Of a stretch of DNA of 64,000 nucleotides, positions 55,360 through 62,405 are shown piece after piece. This DNA is from Clostridiales bacterium (GTDB lineage: Bacteria > Bacillota > Clostridia > Saccharofermentanales > Saccharofermentanaceae). The notes below the pieces were generated by a model that was not told where the DNA came from, did not search any database, and saw only the letters and a program-made list of their open reading frames with translations. Numbering within the stretch: position 1 is the stretch's first letter; each line of letters begins with the position of its first letter. The position numbers and the translations under genes are program-made. The stretch lies in assembly GCA_017511005.1 (NCBI GenBank), contig JAFWLP010000038.1, positions 21,147 through 85,146 of the forward strand, given 5' to 3'.

Positions 55360-55806
55360 TCAGGAACCGGTTACCACTTCAACATTGATATCTGCGGATA
55401 CCTGGGGATGAAGCTTGATCCTGGTCTTGAACATTCCTGTATTCTTGATCGGGCTTGAAATAACAACCTTCTTCTTATCGACGTCAAAGCCTTCTTTCTT
55501 AAGGCTGTCGGAAATATCCTGCGCGGTAACCGCACCGTAGAGTCTTCCGTCCGTTCCGCCCCTTGCGACGACCCTGAAGACCTTGCCGTCAAGGATCTTC
55601 TTGGCATCCTGGGCTGCGATCAGAGCCCTTCTCTCATGCTCGGCTTTGGCACCGGTCTGAAGCTTAACCTCGTTAAGATTGGCAGAAGTAACTTCCTTTG
55701 CAAGTCCCTTCTTGAAAAGGAAATTCCTTGCATAACCGTCACTCACGTTTACGACCTCATTGGCCTTGCCCACATTCTTAACATCAGAAAGCAGAATTAC
55801 CTTCAT
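55360..55806 (-). CDS. rplI: 50S ribosomal protein L9
   Basis: A two-domain 148-residue ribosomal protein starting [21 protein letters not shown], with GYARNFL in the N-domain, the long connecting helix, and the C-terminal domain from about residue 75. The length is standard. It precedes dnaB by 17 bases. Confidence 0.98.
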   Translation of the reverse strand: MKVILLSDVKNVGKANEVVNVSDGYARNFLFKKGLAKEVTSANLNEVKLQTGAKAEHERRALIAAQDAKKILDGKVFRVVARGGTDGRLYGAVTAQDISDSLKKEGFDVDKKKVVISSPIKNTGMFKTRIKLHPQVSADINVEVVTGS

Positions 55807-55842
55807 ATAAAACCTCCGTTGATCCCCGGTTCTTTAATCTAC

Positions 55843-55898
55843 AAAACAATCGGGCTATCTCCTAAGAACATATTATATGCTCCGGGATGGCCCGATTG
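55843..55898 (-). terminator. Long-loop hairpin between rpsR and rplI
   Basis: On the minus strand CAATCGGGC pairs with GCCCGATTG across a 34-base A/T-rich loop and is followed by TTTTG. It can end the rpsF-ssb-rpsR transcript. The loop contains TATAAT, and a second candidate promoter (TTTACA, 19 bases, TATAAT) lies just upstream near 55915-55945, so rplI-dnaB may also start here. Confidence 0.5.
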
Positions 55899-55972
55899 TT
55901 ATTACATTTTTAAATTATAGCGTAGCTTCCGGGATTTGTGTAAATCCGGAATGCAGTTGTCCCAAAAACGGA

Positions 55973-56245
55973 TTACTGAACCGTGTAGGGTAAAACTGCA
56001 ACCTGGCGTGCACGCTTGATAGCTGTAGTAAGCTCACGCTGATGGATTGCGCATGTGCCTGTCATTCTCTTGGGAAGGATCTTTCCGTTCTCGGAAATGT
56101 ACTTCCTGAGAGTGACGTCATCCATAAAATCGATTGTCTCGACTTTATTAGCACAGAAGTTGCAAACCTTTCTGCGTGTTCTTCTCTGCCTCATTCCGCC
56201 GGCAAAATCTCTACCACCGGCTTTGGGTGCTCTGTTCTCTGCCAT
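55973..56245 (-). CDS. rpsR: 30S ribosomal protein S18
   Basis: A 90-residue S18 with the zinc-binding pair CNFC, the conserved [20 protein letters not shown] and a basic N-terminal extension. S18 binds S6 on the 30S platform. Last gene of the rpsF-ssb-rpsR operon. Confidence 0.98.
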   Translation of the reverse strand: MAENRAPKAGGRDFAGGMRQRRTRRKVCNFCANKVETIDFMDDVTLRKYISENGKILPKRMTGTCAIHQRELTTAIKRARQVAVLPYTVQ

Positions 56246-56264
56246 TTTGAGTGATCTCCTTTAA

Positions 56265-56759
56265 TTAAATCTCAAATGGAAGCTCACCGGACTGTCCTTC
56301 ATCAAAACCGCTCATCGCAGGTGCATCTATCTGCATATTGGGTGCAGTGGGCGCGCTTGCTGCCACTGAATCAACAGCGGGCGGATTGAAAGACTGTGCA
56401 GGAGCAACTGGCTCCTGACGGTACGGATCTCCGGATGCCGAACCTGAAGATTCTACGAACTCTGCCTCGTCGATCACGACTTCGGTGATGAACTTCTTCT
56501 GACCGTTCTGGTCATCGTAGCTTCTGGTCTGAATACTGCCTACCAAACCGATACGGTTGCCCTTACGGAAATACTTCTGGATAAAAACTGCCGTCTGGCG
56601 CCATGCAACGCAATTGATAAAATCTGCCTGGCGCTGACCGTTTGCATCCTTGAAGCGTCTGTCGACTGCTATCGTAAAATTGCAAAACTGGGTCTGATTG
56701 GAAGTAAGCTTGACTTCCGGGTCCTTAGTAAGTCTTCCGACTAATTCTACCTTGTTCAT
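56265..56759 (-). CDS. ssb: Single-stranded DNA-binding protein
   Basis: A 164-residue SSB with an N-terminal OB fold (MNKVELVGRLTKDPEV, NCVAWRQTAVF, GNRIGLVGSIQTRSYDD), a Pro/Ala/Gln-rich linker and the terminal peptide GELPFEI. The end replaces the usual DDDIPF with a similar acidic-hydrophobic tip that should recruit partner proteins. It lies between rpsF and rpsR as in most Bacillota. Confidence 0.97.
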   Translation of the reverse strand: MNKVELVGRLTKDPEVKLTSNQTQFCNFTIAVDRRFKDANGQRQADFINCVAWRQTAVFIQKYFRKGNRIGLVGSIQTRSYDDQNGQKKFITEVVIDEAEFVESSGSASGDPYRQEPVAPAQSFNPPAVDSVAASAPTAPNMQIDAPAMSGFDEGQSGELPFEI

Positions 56760-56786
56760 TTACTGTTACCTTCCTGTCTGAAGTGA

Positions 56787-57074
56787 TTACTCACCGACAC
56801 GAACAATGAGATAACGGATTACGCCATCAGTGATCTTGAGAACACGCTCAAGTTCCTTAGGGAAATCGCTCTCGGCAGTAAATACTGTCTGAACATAGTA
56901 GCCGTTCTTCTGACCATCAATCTCGTAAGCGAGCTCACGTGTTCCGATTGCGTCGAATGCGTCAATCGTAGCACCTGATTCGATCTTAGCCTTAATTGTG
57001 TCAGTAAGAGAAGCAATACCCTCTTCACCTGCAGCGGTGCTGAGGACTGTGATCAAACGATACTGGTTTGCCAT
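56787..57074 (-). CDS. rpsF: 30S ribosomal protein S6
   Basis: A 95-residue S6 starting MANQYRLITVLS. The GTG at 57083 lies inside the AAGGAGGTG ribosome site, so the ATG at 57074 is chosen. The DAIGTRELAYEIDGQKNGYYV core and C-terminal VIRYLIVRV are typical. First gene of the S6-SSB-S18 operon. Confidence 0.97.
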   Translation of the reverse strand: MANQYRLITVLSTAAGEEGIASLTDTIKAKIESGATIDAFDAIGTRELAYEIDGQKNGYYVQTVFTAESDFPKELERVLKITDGVIRYLIVRVGE

Positions 57075-57083
57075 ATTATTCAC

Positions 57084-57150
57084 CTCCTTCTGGACTTTAC
57101 GGTCCGGTCGTTAACCGGACAAGGATACCGCCCGTATATAAGCGGCAACG
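57084..57150 (-). promoter_or_regulatory. Structured leader of rpsF (possible S6:S18 autoregulatory RNA)
   Basis: The leader has a 7-bp hairpin GTCCGGT/ACCGGAC (57120-57102) immediately before the ribosome site. An alternative GGAC/GTCC pairing would enclose CCG, and a further GCCGC/GCGG stem lies upstream. S6:S18 complexes are known to bind a CCG-containing leader motif ahead of rpsF in many bacteria. Assignment is by position and partial resemblance only. Confidence 0.35.
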
Positions 57151-57153
57151 TGA

Positions 57154-57183
57154 AGAATAACACAGCATGAGAACCAAAGTCAA
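57154..57183 (-). promoter_or_regulatory. Promoter of rpsF-ssb-rpsR
   Basis: TTGACT (57183-57178), an 18-base spacer and TATTCT (57159-57154). It would give a leader of about 70 bases. Confidence 0.6.
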
Positions 57184-57309
57184 GCATTTACGATATCCGA
57201 AAGCCGTTCTCGCCGTTCATGTCCTGCCTAATTCTTACAATGGAGATTCTAACAACCCGAAATTCAAAATTCCACCTTTTCGGAGCAGATTGAGACTTTA
57301 GAGGGTCAT

Positions 57310-57331
57310 TTGAGACCAGTCTCAATTTTTT
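57310..57331 (+). terminator. Orphan plus-strand terminator-like hairpin
   Basis: TTGAGA-CCAG-TCTCAA followed by six T residues. A longer alternative pairs ATTGAGAC (57289-57296) with GTCTCAAT (57319-57326). No plus-strand gene lies upstream, so it may end a small RNA or antisense transcript or be fortuitous. Confidence 0.4.
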
Positions 57332-57348
57332 CTGTCCTCAAAACCGGA

Positions 57349-59157
57349 TCAGACCCGTGATGCTCCGAGCTCTTTAAGGATGTATGGGAACAGCAGTTCC
57401 AGCCATGCGTTCAGTGCTTTCGCGGTATGAAGATATGTCTCGTAATTCTCTCCGGAAGGATCCGGAACGGATATCGACATTACTCTTCCGGATGAATCCT
57501 TCATGACAAGTCCGTTTGCGGCGGCAAACGTCGACAGCGAGAATACTTTATCCTTGATCTCGGGGAAAGCCTTGACAATCGCAAAGGCCTGTTCATCCCT
57601 GACCGTCAGAATAAGATCGTTGCAGTCATAGACCGCAGGGTTTGCCCTTCTGGATTCGATCGAGTTCATCCCCAGACCGGTAAGTTCCCTTACCGCCTTG
57701 TCCATATCGGGATCCGGATCCATGCCGTCCATGGCTGTAAGCCCTGCCGATTCGCAGTAGATTTCAAATCCCGTGTCGTCTTCAGTATTCGAGATATATG
57801 GTTCATTCTTTTCGAGCATGAGCCTCATAAGTGATTCGCAGCAGGCGGATAAAGAAATGTTGTTATCGTCAACAAACAGGACCGAAGCCGTGGATGTATC
57901 CTTGAAAGCATCTATCGGAAGAGGTGTTCTCACAGGTCTTGCCGGAGCCGGCATTCCCGGTGTAAGTTCTTCTTTCTTTCCCGATGCTTTGGTCAGCCTG
58001 TTCATGTATGCCACGGACAGACCTTCACCGTCAAACCCCTGGGCAAGTATTACGTCAACCTCCTGAACATCAAGGAACCTCAATCCTTCAAAAAGCCAGT
58101 GCGACGCACAAGACACATCCGTGGTCCTGCCGTAGGCGCAGAATTCCGTGTGGGCGGATAAGATCTTATCATTGAGTTTGTCATACATGGCCTTTATCTC
58201 GTCACCGCAGTACAGACCGATCCTCGCAAACGGATTCTTCGAAAGGATCTCACGCGATCTTAAGATGAAAGGCGAAGCTATGTTGACCAGTTCCTTCGCT
58301 TCCTCATCAGTCAGTTTCTTCAGATCCTCAGCCTTAAAGGATCCCCTGACTATCCTGCCGTCCGAACCGGCCGCATCATCACCCGTGATCTTTGTTCCTT
58401 CGGGCATCCTCATGATCTCAACCTGGGCAAACGGTGCGTAGTGACGGTACTTCATTCCAGGCGATCTCGGTGTTTCCCCGTTATCCAACGTGCTGGAGAC
58501 AACCGTTACACCGTCCTGCAGCACACGGTCTATGTCAGCCCTGGTGACTGCACCGGGCCTCAGGATGACCGGTTCTTTTCCCGTACAGTCGACAACGGTC
58601 GATTCCAGTCCGAATTCAGAATCACCCCCGTCGATCACCGCATAGATATACCCGTCCATATCTTCAAGAACTGACCTTGCGCCAGTGGGCGAAGGTCTGC
58701 CGGAGAGATTTGCCGAAGGAGCGGCCACCGGGACACCGCAATATCTCAGGAATCTGTTCGCAACGGGATGTGACGGCATCCTGACGCCTACGGTATCGAG
58801 ACCTGCGGTCGTCAGTCTCGAGACGGAATCCGATTTTTTCATTACTATGGTAATGGGACCCGGCATAAAGCTGTCTATGAGCTTCTGTGCAAGAGGAGTG
58901 ATCTCCGATACGATATCTTTGATCTGTTCCTTATCAGCAATATGGCATATCAGCGGATTATCGGCCGGGCGTCCTTTTGCCTCGAAAACTCTCTTAACGG
59001 CATCTCCGTTCCCCGCGTCACAGCCCAATCCGTAAACAGTCTCCGTCGGGAACCCCACGACTTCACCGTTCCTTAAGTGTTCCGCAGCATCCTTCAATGC
59101 CTCTTCATCATCTGAATCTATAAGAATTGTCTTTATATATTTCTTTTCGCGTTCCAT
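57349..59157 (-). CDS. Sua5/TsaC threonylcarbamoyl-AMP synthase fused to an inactive LMW-phosphatase-like domain
   Basis: A 602-residue protein. Residues 1-205 are the YrdC domain that makes threonylcarbamoyl-AMP for tRNA t6A37 (GFPTETVYGLG, AKGRPADNPL). Residues 206 to about 400 match the Sua5 C-terminal domain. From 426 the sequence follows YwlE-type low-molecular-weight phosphatases (SAGLTAMDG, DLILTVRDEQ, DPSGENYETY). The P-loop, normally VCxGNTCRSP, reads VDDNNISLSA: the catalytic Cys is Asp430 and the Arg is Leu436. The general-acid DP motif remains. ywlC and ywlE are near neighbours in many Bacillota, which suggests how the fusion arose. A regulatory or structural role for the C-terminus is likely. 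Confidence 0.9.
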   Translation of the reverse strand: MEREKKYIKTILIDSDDEEALKDAAEHLRNGEVVGFPTETVYGLGCDAGNGDAVKRVFEAKGRPADNPLICHIADKEQIKDIVSEITPLAQKLIDSFMPGPITIVMKKSDSVSRLTTAGLDTVGVRMPSHPVANRFLRYCGVPVAAPSANLSGRPSPTGARSVLEDMDGYIYAVIDGGDSEFGLESTVVDCTGKEPVILRPGAVTRADIDRVLQDGVTVVSSTLDNGETPRSPGMKYRHYAPFAQVEIMRMPEGTKITGDDAAGSDGRIVRGSFKAEDLKKLTDEEAKELVNIASPFILRSREILSKNPFARIGLYCGDEIKAMYDKLNDKILSAHTEFCAYGRTTDVSCASHWLFEGLRFLDVQEVDVILAQGFDGEGLSVAYMNRLTKASGKKEELTPGMPAPARPVRTPLPIDAFKDTSTASVLFVDDNNISLSACCESLMRLMLEKNEPYISNTEDDTGFEIYCESAGLTAMDGMDPDPDMDKAVRELTGLGMNSIESRRANPAVYDCNDLILTVRDEQAFAIVKAFPEIKDKVFSLSTFAAANGLVMKDSSGRVMSISVPDPSGENYETYLHTAKALNAWLELLFPYILKELGASRV

Positions 59158-59179
59158 ACTGATCCTGATCCCTTAAATA

Positions 59180-60277
59180 TTATTCATTATCATTACTGTT
59201 GTTTCCGGCATTGTCGGCAGCCTGTGCCAGAGTCAGAGCATCGACTATCTCATCCAGGTCACCCGCAAGGATGCTGTCCAGTTTGTATAAAGTCAGTCCG
59301 ATCCTGTGATCCGTAACTCTTCCCTGATGGTAATTGTATGTCCTGATCCTCTCGGATCTGTCTCCTGTTCCCACCTGGGATTTTCTCTCATCGTTATGTC
59401 TGTCAACGTCAGCCTGATGGGCTATCTCCCACAAACGGCTCTGCAGGACAGCCATGGCCTTCTCCTTGTTCTGGATCTGTGATCTCTCATCCTGACAGGT
59501 TACCACCATGCCGGTCGGAAGATGCGTGATCCTTATCGCGGATGAAGTCTTGTTGATGTGCTGTCCGCCCGCACCCGATGACCTGAACCTGTCGATCTTA
59601 AGATCATTCGGATTGATCTCAACGTCCGTCGGTTCAGCTTTTGGAAGAACGGCAACCGTAGCAGTTGACGTGTGCACCCTGCCGCCGGATTCCGTCACGG
59701 GAACTCTCTGTACACGGTGGACACCACTCTCGAACTTCATCCTTGAATACACTCTCGGACCGTCGATCTCAGCCACGATCTCCTTGTAGCCGCCGAGTTC
59801 CGTGGGATTCGAATCAACAATGCTGACGTCAAAACCTTTGAGAGCCGCATAACCTTTATACATCTTCAGGAGATCGGACGCAAAGAGCGCGGATTCCTCC
59901 CCGCCGGCTCCTGCCCTGATCTCAAGGATCACGGATCTTGAATCTCTCGGATCTCCGGGTGTCAGATAGATCACCAGCTCTTTCTCCAGTACGGCGAGCC
60001 TGTCCTTGGCATCCGCAAGCTCAGCGTTGGCAAGACTTCTCATCTCATCATCACCGCCAAGATCACCGTTCTCCAGAAGATCCAGGATTCCCTCGATCTC
60101 TTTCTCACATGCTTCATAATTCCGTATGGCTTCGACCTGGGGATTCAGCGCGGCAAGCTCTTTTGAATATCTGGTATATTCGTCAGGGCACGAAGCCACC
60201 GCCGGATCACTTAACGTTCCGGTCAGTTCCTCGTACTTTGCCTTTATCAGGTCTGTCTTTTTCTTATCGATTGCCAT
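59180..60277 (-). CDS. prfA: Peptide chain release factor 1
   Basis: RF1 reads UAA and UAG stops. The 365 residues include the recognition region PVTESGGRVHTS (PxT motif, the RF1 rather than RF2 type) and the catalytic GAGGQHIN, followed by THLPTGMVVTCQDERSQ. No prmC methyltransferase gene is adjacent. It precedes the Sua5 fusion by 22 bases, a common pairing in Bacillota. Confidence 0.97.
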   Translation of the reverse strand: MAIDKKKTDLIKAKYEELTGTLSDPAVASCPDEYTRYSKELAALNPQVEAIRNYEACEKEIEGILDLLENGDLGGDDEMRSLANAELADAKDRLAVLEKELVIYLTPGDPRDSRSVILEIRAGAGGEESALFASDLLKMYKGYAALKGFDVSIVDSNPTELGGYKEIVAEIDGPRVYSRMKFESGVHRVQRVPVTESGGRVHTSTATVAVLPKAEPTDVEINPNDLKIDRFRSSGAGGQHINKTSSAIRITHLPTGMVVTCQDERSQIQNKEKAMAVLQSRLWEIAHQADVDRHNDERKSQVGTGDRSERIRTYNYHQGRVTDHRIGLTLYKLDSILAGDLDEIVDALTLAQAADNAGNNSNDNE

Positions 60278-60320
60278 AGCTATACAAAATTATCACATAT
60301 AATAAGCATTTCCAATATAA

Positions 60321-60350
60321 TGGGCTGCTCATAATTCACATGACAGCCCA
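60321..60350 (-). other. Strong hairpin without U-run between the zinc-ribbon gene and prfA
   Basis: ATGGGCTG-TCAT and ATGA-CAGCCCAT arms form a stable stem directly after the zinc-ribbon gene. On the minus strand the following bases are TATATTGG, not a U-run, so intrinsic termination is doubtful. Confidence 0.4.
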
Positions 60351-60375
60351 TCGAATCTCTTCTTTTTCTTTTACT

Positions 60376-60810
60376 TCAGCTTTGAGGCGGTACAGGTGCC
60401 GCCGGAGCCGTATTGACCGGAGCGGCAGGCTGGGCCGGGGTGACACTCGTCAGAACCTCATATTCCAACTTGTGTCTCAATGGCTTTTGGCAGCGGGGAC
60501 AGTAAACGAATCCGTGCGGATACCATGCTCTGTGACCGAGATCATATGTATGATAGTCAAACTCGAAGTAGCAGTATTCGCATCTGCAGTGAAATGTCGG
60601 GTTGTACTGGTCATAACCGGCAACCGGATTGGGGTTGACCACTCCAGAATTCTGAACCCAGGGTCTGGCAGCTGTCTGGACCGGCTGATTGCTCTGGACC
60701 GGCGCAGCAACGGGAACTCCTGTCTGGGCACTGAAATTGTAGCCGCATTTCATGCAGAAATTCGCATCATCCTGGACCTGTGTCCCGCAACGGGGGCAAA
60801 ATTTGCTCAT
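60376..60810 (-). CDS. Zinc-ribbon protein of unknown function
   Basis: From the ATG at 60810 (GGAGG eight bases upstream) the product is 144 residues. An N-terminal zinc ribbon ([17 protein letters not shown]) is followed by a Pro/Gln/Val-rich linker, a second Cys cluster ([13 protein letters not shown] then YCPRCQKPL) and an Ala/Pro-rich tail. There is no membrane helix. Two metal-binding ribbons suggest a protein- or nucleic-acid-binding adaptor; no function is established. Confidence 0.7.
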   Translation of the reverse strand: MSKFCPRCGTQVQDDANFCMKCGYNFSAQTGVPVAAPVQSNQPVQTAARPWVQNSGVVNPNPVAGYDQYNPTFHCRCEYCYFEFDYHTYDLGHRAWYPHGFVYCPRCQKPLRHKLEYEVLTSVTPAQPAAPVNTAPAAPVPPQS

Positions 60811-60935
60811 GAACAATTCCTCCTTATTCCATATGTTCATTACTAAGTAATTATAAAGCTTTCAAGGCTTCACGGTCAATCAAGCGCCTTTGACGCAACT
60901 GTGATCCGGTACTGTAGTAAGGAATAACTGAACAA

Positions 60936-60969
60936 TAAAAAACCGGATGCTTTGCGGTTAAGCACCCGG
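60936..60969 (-). terminator. Terminator after tRNA-Val
   Basis: CCGGGTGCTT/AAGCATCCGG hairpin with loop AACCGCA, then TTTTTTATTG on the minus strand, starting five bases after the tRNA CCA end. Confidence 0.85.
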
Positions 60970-60973
60970 ATCC

Positions 60974-61050
60974 TGGTGGATGCTACAGGACTCGAACCTG
61001 TGACCCCCTGCACGTCAAGCAGGTACTCTAGCCAGCTGAGCTAAGCATCC
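60974..61050 (-). tRNA. tRNA-Val (anticodon GAC)
   Basis: A complete 77-base cloverleaf read on the minus strand: acceptor GGATGCT/AGCATCC, D-arm GCTC/GAGT, anticodon stem CCTGC/GCAGG with loop TTGACGT (anticodon GAC), five-base variable loop, T-arm ACAGG-TTCGAGT-CCTGT, discriminator A and an encoded CCA. It reads GUC and GUU. It is followed directly by its own terminator. Confidence 0.95.
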
Positions 61051-61412
61051 GTATTCGAACTTTGAAAGTATACCTTGTTTTCCATGCTTTGACAATCAGT
61101 CTTTTATAAAACCCGTCCGGGTGCATTATTAACAAATTATGAACAGAATTGTCATCTCCAAAAGGTGCCGGATTTTTGCATTCATTTATTTCGGCACTTG
61201 CGGAAAACTTGCTGAATCCGCTTGTTCAATCCTCTGAGAGCCTTGATTTTATAGCCAAATCGAATGATCAGCACCAAATTGCACAAATTCATTTTATGTT
61301 CATTGTCTAATAGTACAATTCGGTAGAGAATGTGAAAAATATGAACACTTTATGAACCGTTTGTGATATATTTGTATCATATAGTACTGTATAAATTTCA
61401 AGGAGGCCGCTT
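61051..61412. other. Gene-free stretch upstream of the first mini-pilin
   Basis: This A/T-rich 362-base interval holds the tRNA-Val upstream region and, in its last 110 bases, the mini-pilin promoter. Bases 61080-61300 show no ORF, tRNA or strong hairpin. Confidence 0.7.
61331..61385 (+). promoter_or_regulatory. 11-bp-phased repeat promoter, first mini-pilin
   Basis: Five consecutive 11-base units: TGTGAAAAATA, TGAACACTTTA, TGAACCGTTTG, TGATATATTTG, TATCATATAGT. The fourth contains an extended -10 (TG-A-TATATT, 61364-61372), and the preceding units occupy the poorly conserved -35 region. OmpR/PhoB-type response regulators bind 11-bp direct repeats, so activation by such a regulator is plausible. 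The same array precedes the second mini-pilin. Confidence 0.5.
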
Positions 61413-61607
61413 ATGAAACAGATTAGAAAATCACGCAAGGGCTTTACACTCGTTGAAATGGTGCTCGTTATTGCAATTATTGTCATTCTGGCTGCTGTTA
61501 TTCTCTTCTCGGTCGGAAATTATCTCAATGCTACAAATGCTGCCGTAAATTCCATAGCAGAGCACAACGATGAAATTGAAATAGCATATAATGCAGCCAT
61601 ACCGTGA
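61413..61607 (+). CDS. Mini type IV prepilin-like protein 1
   Basis: A 64-residue peptide: basic leader MKQIRKSRKG, then a class III processing site G|FTLVEM with Glu at mature position 5, a 20-residue hydrophobic helix, and only about 30 polar residues. Processing by a prepilin peptidase would leave 54 residues (F1, E5, F22, Y27, Y49), without the globular C-terminal domain of ordinary pilins. AAGGAGG precedes the ATG. No pilus ATPase, platform protein or peptidase gene is in the window. A transcription terminator follows. It is paralogous to the protein at 62049. Confidence 0.88.
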   Translation: MKQIRKSRKGFTLVEMVLVIAIIVILAAVILFSVGNYLNATNAAVNSIAEHNDEIEIAYNAAIP

Positions 61608-61674
61608 TGATAAATTATTCTCCCGGGTGATCTTGTATTAATTTTTTATCCATAATATAAAGTGATGCATGCAA

Positions 61675-61707
61675 AGGGGATGTCTAAAAGGACATCCTCT
61701 TTTGTTT
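61675..61707 (+). terminator. Terminator of mini-pilin cassette 1
   Basis: GGATGTC-TAAAAG-GACATCC hairpin followed by TCTTTTGTTTT, preceded by ATCCATAA-type sequence also found before the terminator of cassette 2. Confidence 0.8.
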
Positions 61708-61756
61708 TGGTCAAAGTCCGGATCAGACCCATATGCGTTATCAGATCACTTATCGG

Positions 61757-61870
61757 TATTTGTTAACAAATTATGAATTGGTTTTAACAAATGCAGCCAT
61801 GTAATTGTTAACAATCAATGACGATTCAAACCCGATAATCACTAAGATTTCAACCAGCACCTGTTAACGA
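61757..61870. repeat. Cluster of GTTAAC-type motifs upstream of mini-pilin 2
   Basis: TTTGTTAACAAA (61760-61770), TTTTAACAAA (61782-61791), TTGTTAACAAT (61805-61815) and CTGTTAACGAG (61861-61871) occur within 115 bases. Three carry the palindrome GTTAAC. They could be binding sites; the spacing (21, 24 and 56 bases) is not regular. Confidence 0.35.
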
Positions 61871-61962
61871 GGTCGAAAATAGCCCTTATTTTTCAATACT
61901 TTGCAACACTTCGCACAAAAACAAATGCGTTAGATTGGTTATTAGCACAAATTCGAAGAGAA

Positions 61963-62017
61963 TATGAAAATTATGAACACATTGTGAACGATTTGTGATA
62001 TATTTGTTTCATACAAA
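61963..62017 (+). promoter_or_regulatory. 11-bp-phased repeat promoter, second mini-pilin
   Basis: Units TATGAAAATTA, TGAACACATTG, TGAACGATTTG, TGATATATTTG and TTTCATACAAA repeat the array seen upstream of the first mini-pilin, with TGATATATTTG identical in both. Similarity between the two upstream regions extends back about 30 bases further. Confidence 0.5.
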
Positions 62018-62048
62018 AGCTGACAATATTTCAAGGGGGAAGCGGCTT

Positions 62049-62249
62049 ATGAGAAGGATTGGAAAGACGAGAAAGGGTTTTACTCTGGTAGAGATGGTTC
62101 TTGTTATTGCGATCATCGTGATCATTGCAGGTGTATTTATTATTTCAGTCGGCAGGTATATGAACGCAACTAACGCCGCAAAGGATTCTGTTTCAGAACA
62201 CAACAGCGAGATAGAAGCAGTTTACGGCGAAGTTTTGGTTCCGAATTAA
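62049..62249 (+). CDS. Mini type IV prepilin-like protein 2
   Basis: From the ATG at 62049 (AAGGGGGA upstream) the product is 66 residues, starting MRRIGKTRKG|FTLVEMVLVIAI. The mature form would be 56 residues with E5, F20, Y27 and Y49. It shares the leader, the helix, the motif YxNATNAA and the tail pattern EHNxEIE with the first copy, so the pair is a tandem duplication that includes promoter and terminator. A longer frame begins at 61995 but lies over the promoter. Confidence 0.88.
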   Translation: MRRIGKTRKGFTLVEMVLVIAIIVIIAGVFIISVGRYMNATNAAKDSVSEHNSEIEAVYGEVLVPN

Positions 62250-62320
62250 TAGAGTATATTTGAGCCTGTCTCAAGGGTGAATTGACATCAAAACCTCTTA
62301 TCCATAAAAGTGAAGCACGC

Positions 62321-62353
62321 AAAAAGCCTCCCTGTTCTCGGGGAGGTTTTTTG
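62321..62353. terminator. Bidirectional terminator between mini-pilin 2 and the EEP-domain gene
   Basis: CCTCCC-TGTTCTCG-GGGAGG flanked by AAAAAG on the left and TTTTTTG on the right. It can serve the plus-strand pilin cassette and the minus-strand gene ending at 62406. Confidence 0.85.
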
Positions 62354-62405
62354 TATCTTCATGAATGAAAATATTAATTCCTGAACGGCTGCCTGCACAT
62401 AAGGA

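Larger units (their letters stand above)
61608..62048. other. Gene-free stretch between the two mini-pilins
   Basis: This 441-base interval has the first cassette terminator (61675-61707), a central part with repeated TTGTTAACAA-like motifs (61757-61870) and the second copy of the phased-repeat promoter (61963-62017). No credible ORF was seen. Confidence 0.75.

Noticed and set aside
60974-61050. tRNA-Asp
   Set aside because: The anticodon loop reads TTGACGT, so the anticodon is GAC (Val), not GTC (Asp).
61307-62048. CRISPR array or leader
   Set aside because: The repeats are 11-base direct units in promoters and occur as two diverged copies; there are no spacers and no cas genes.
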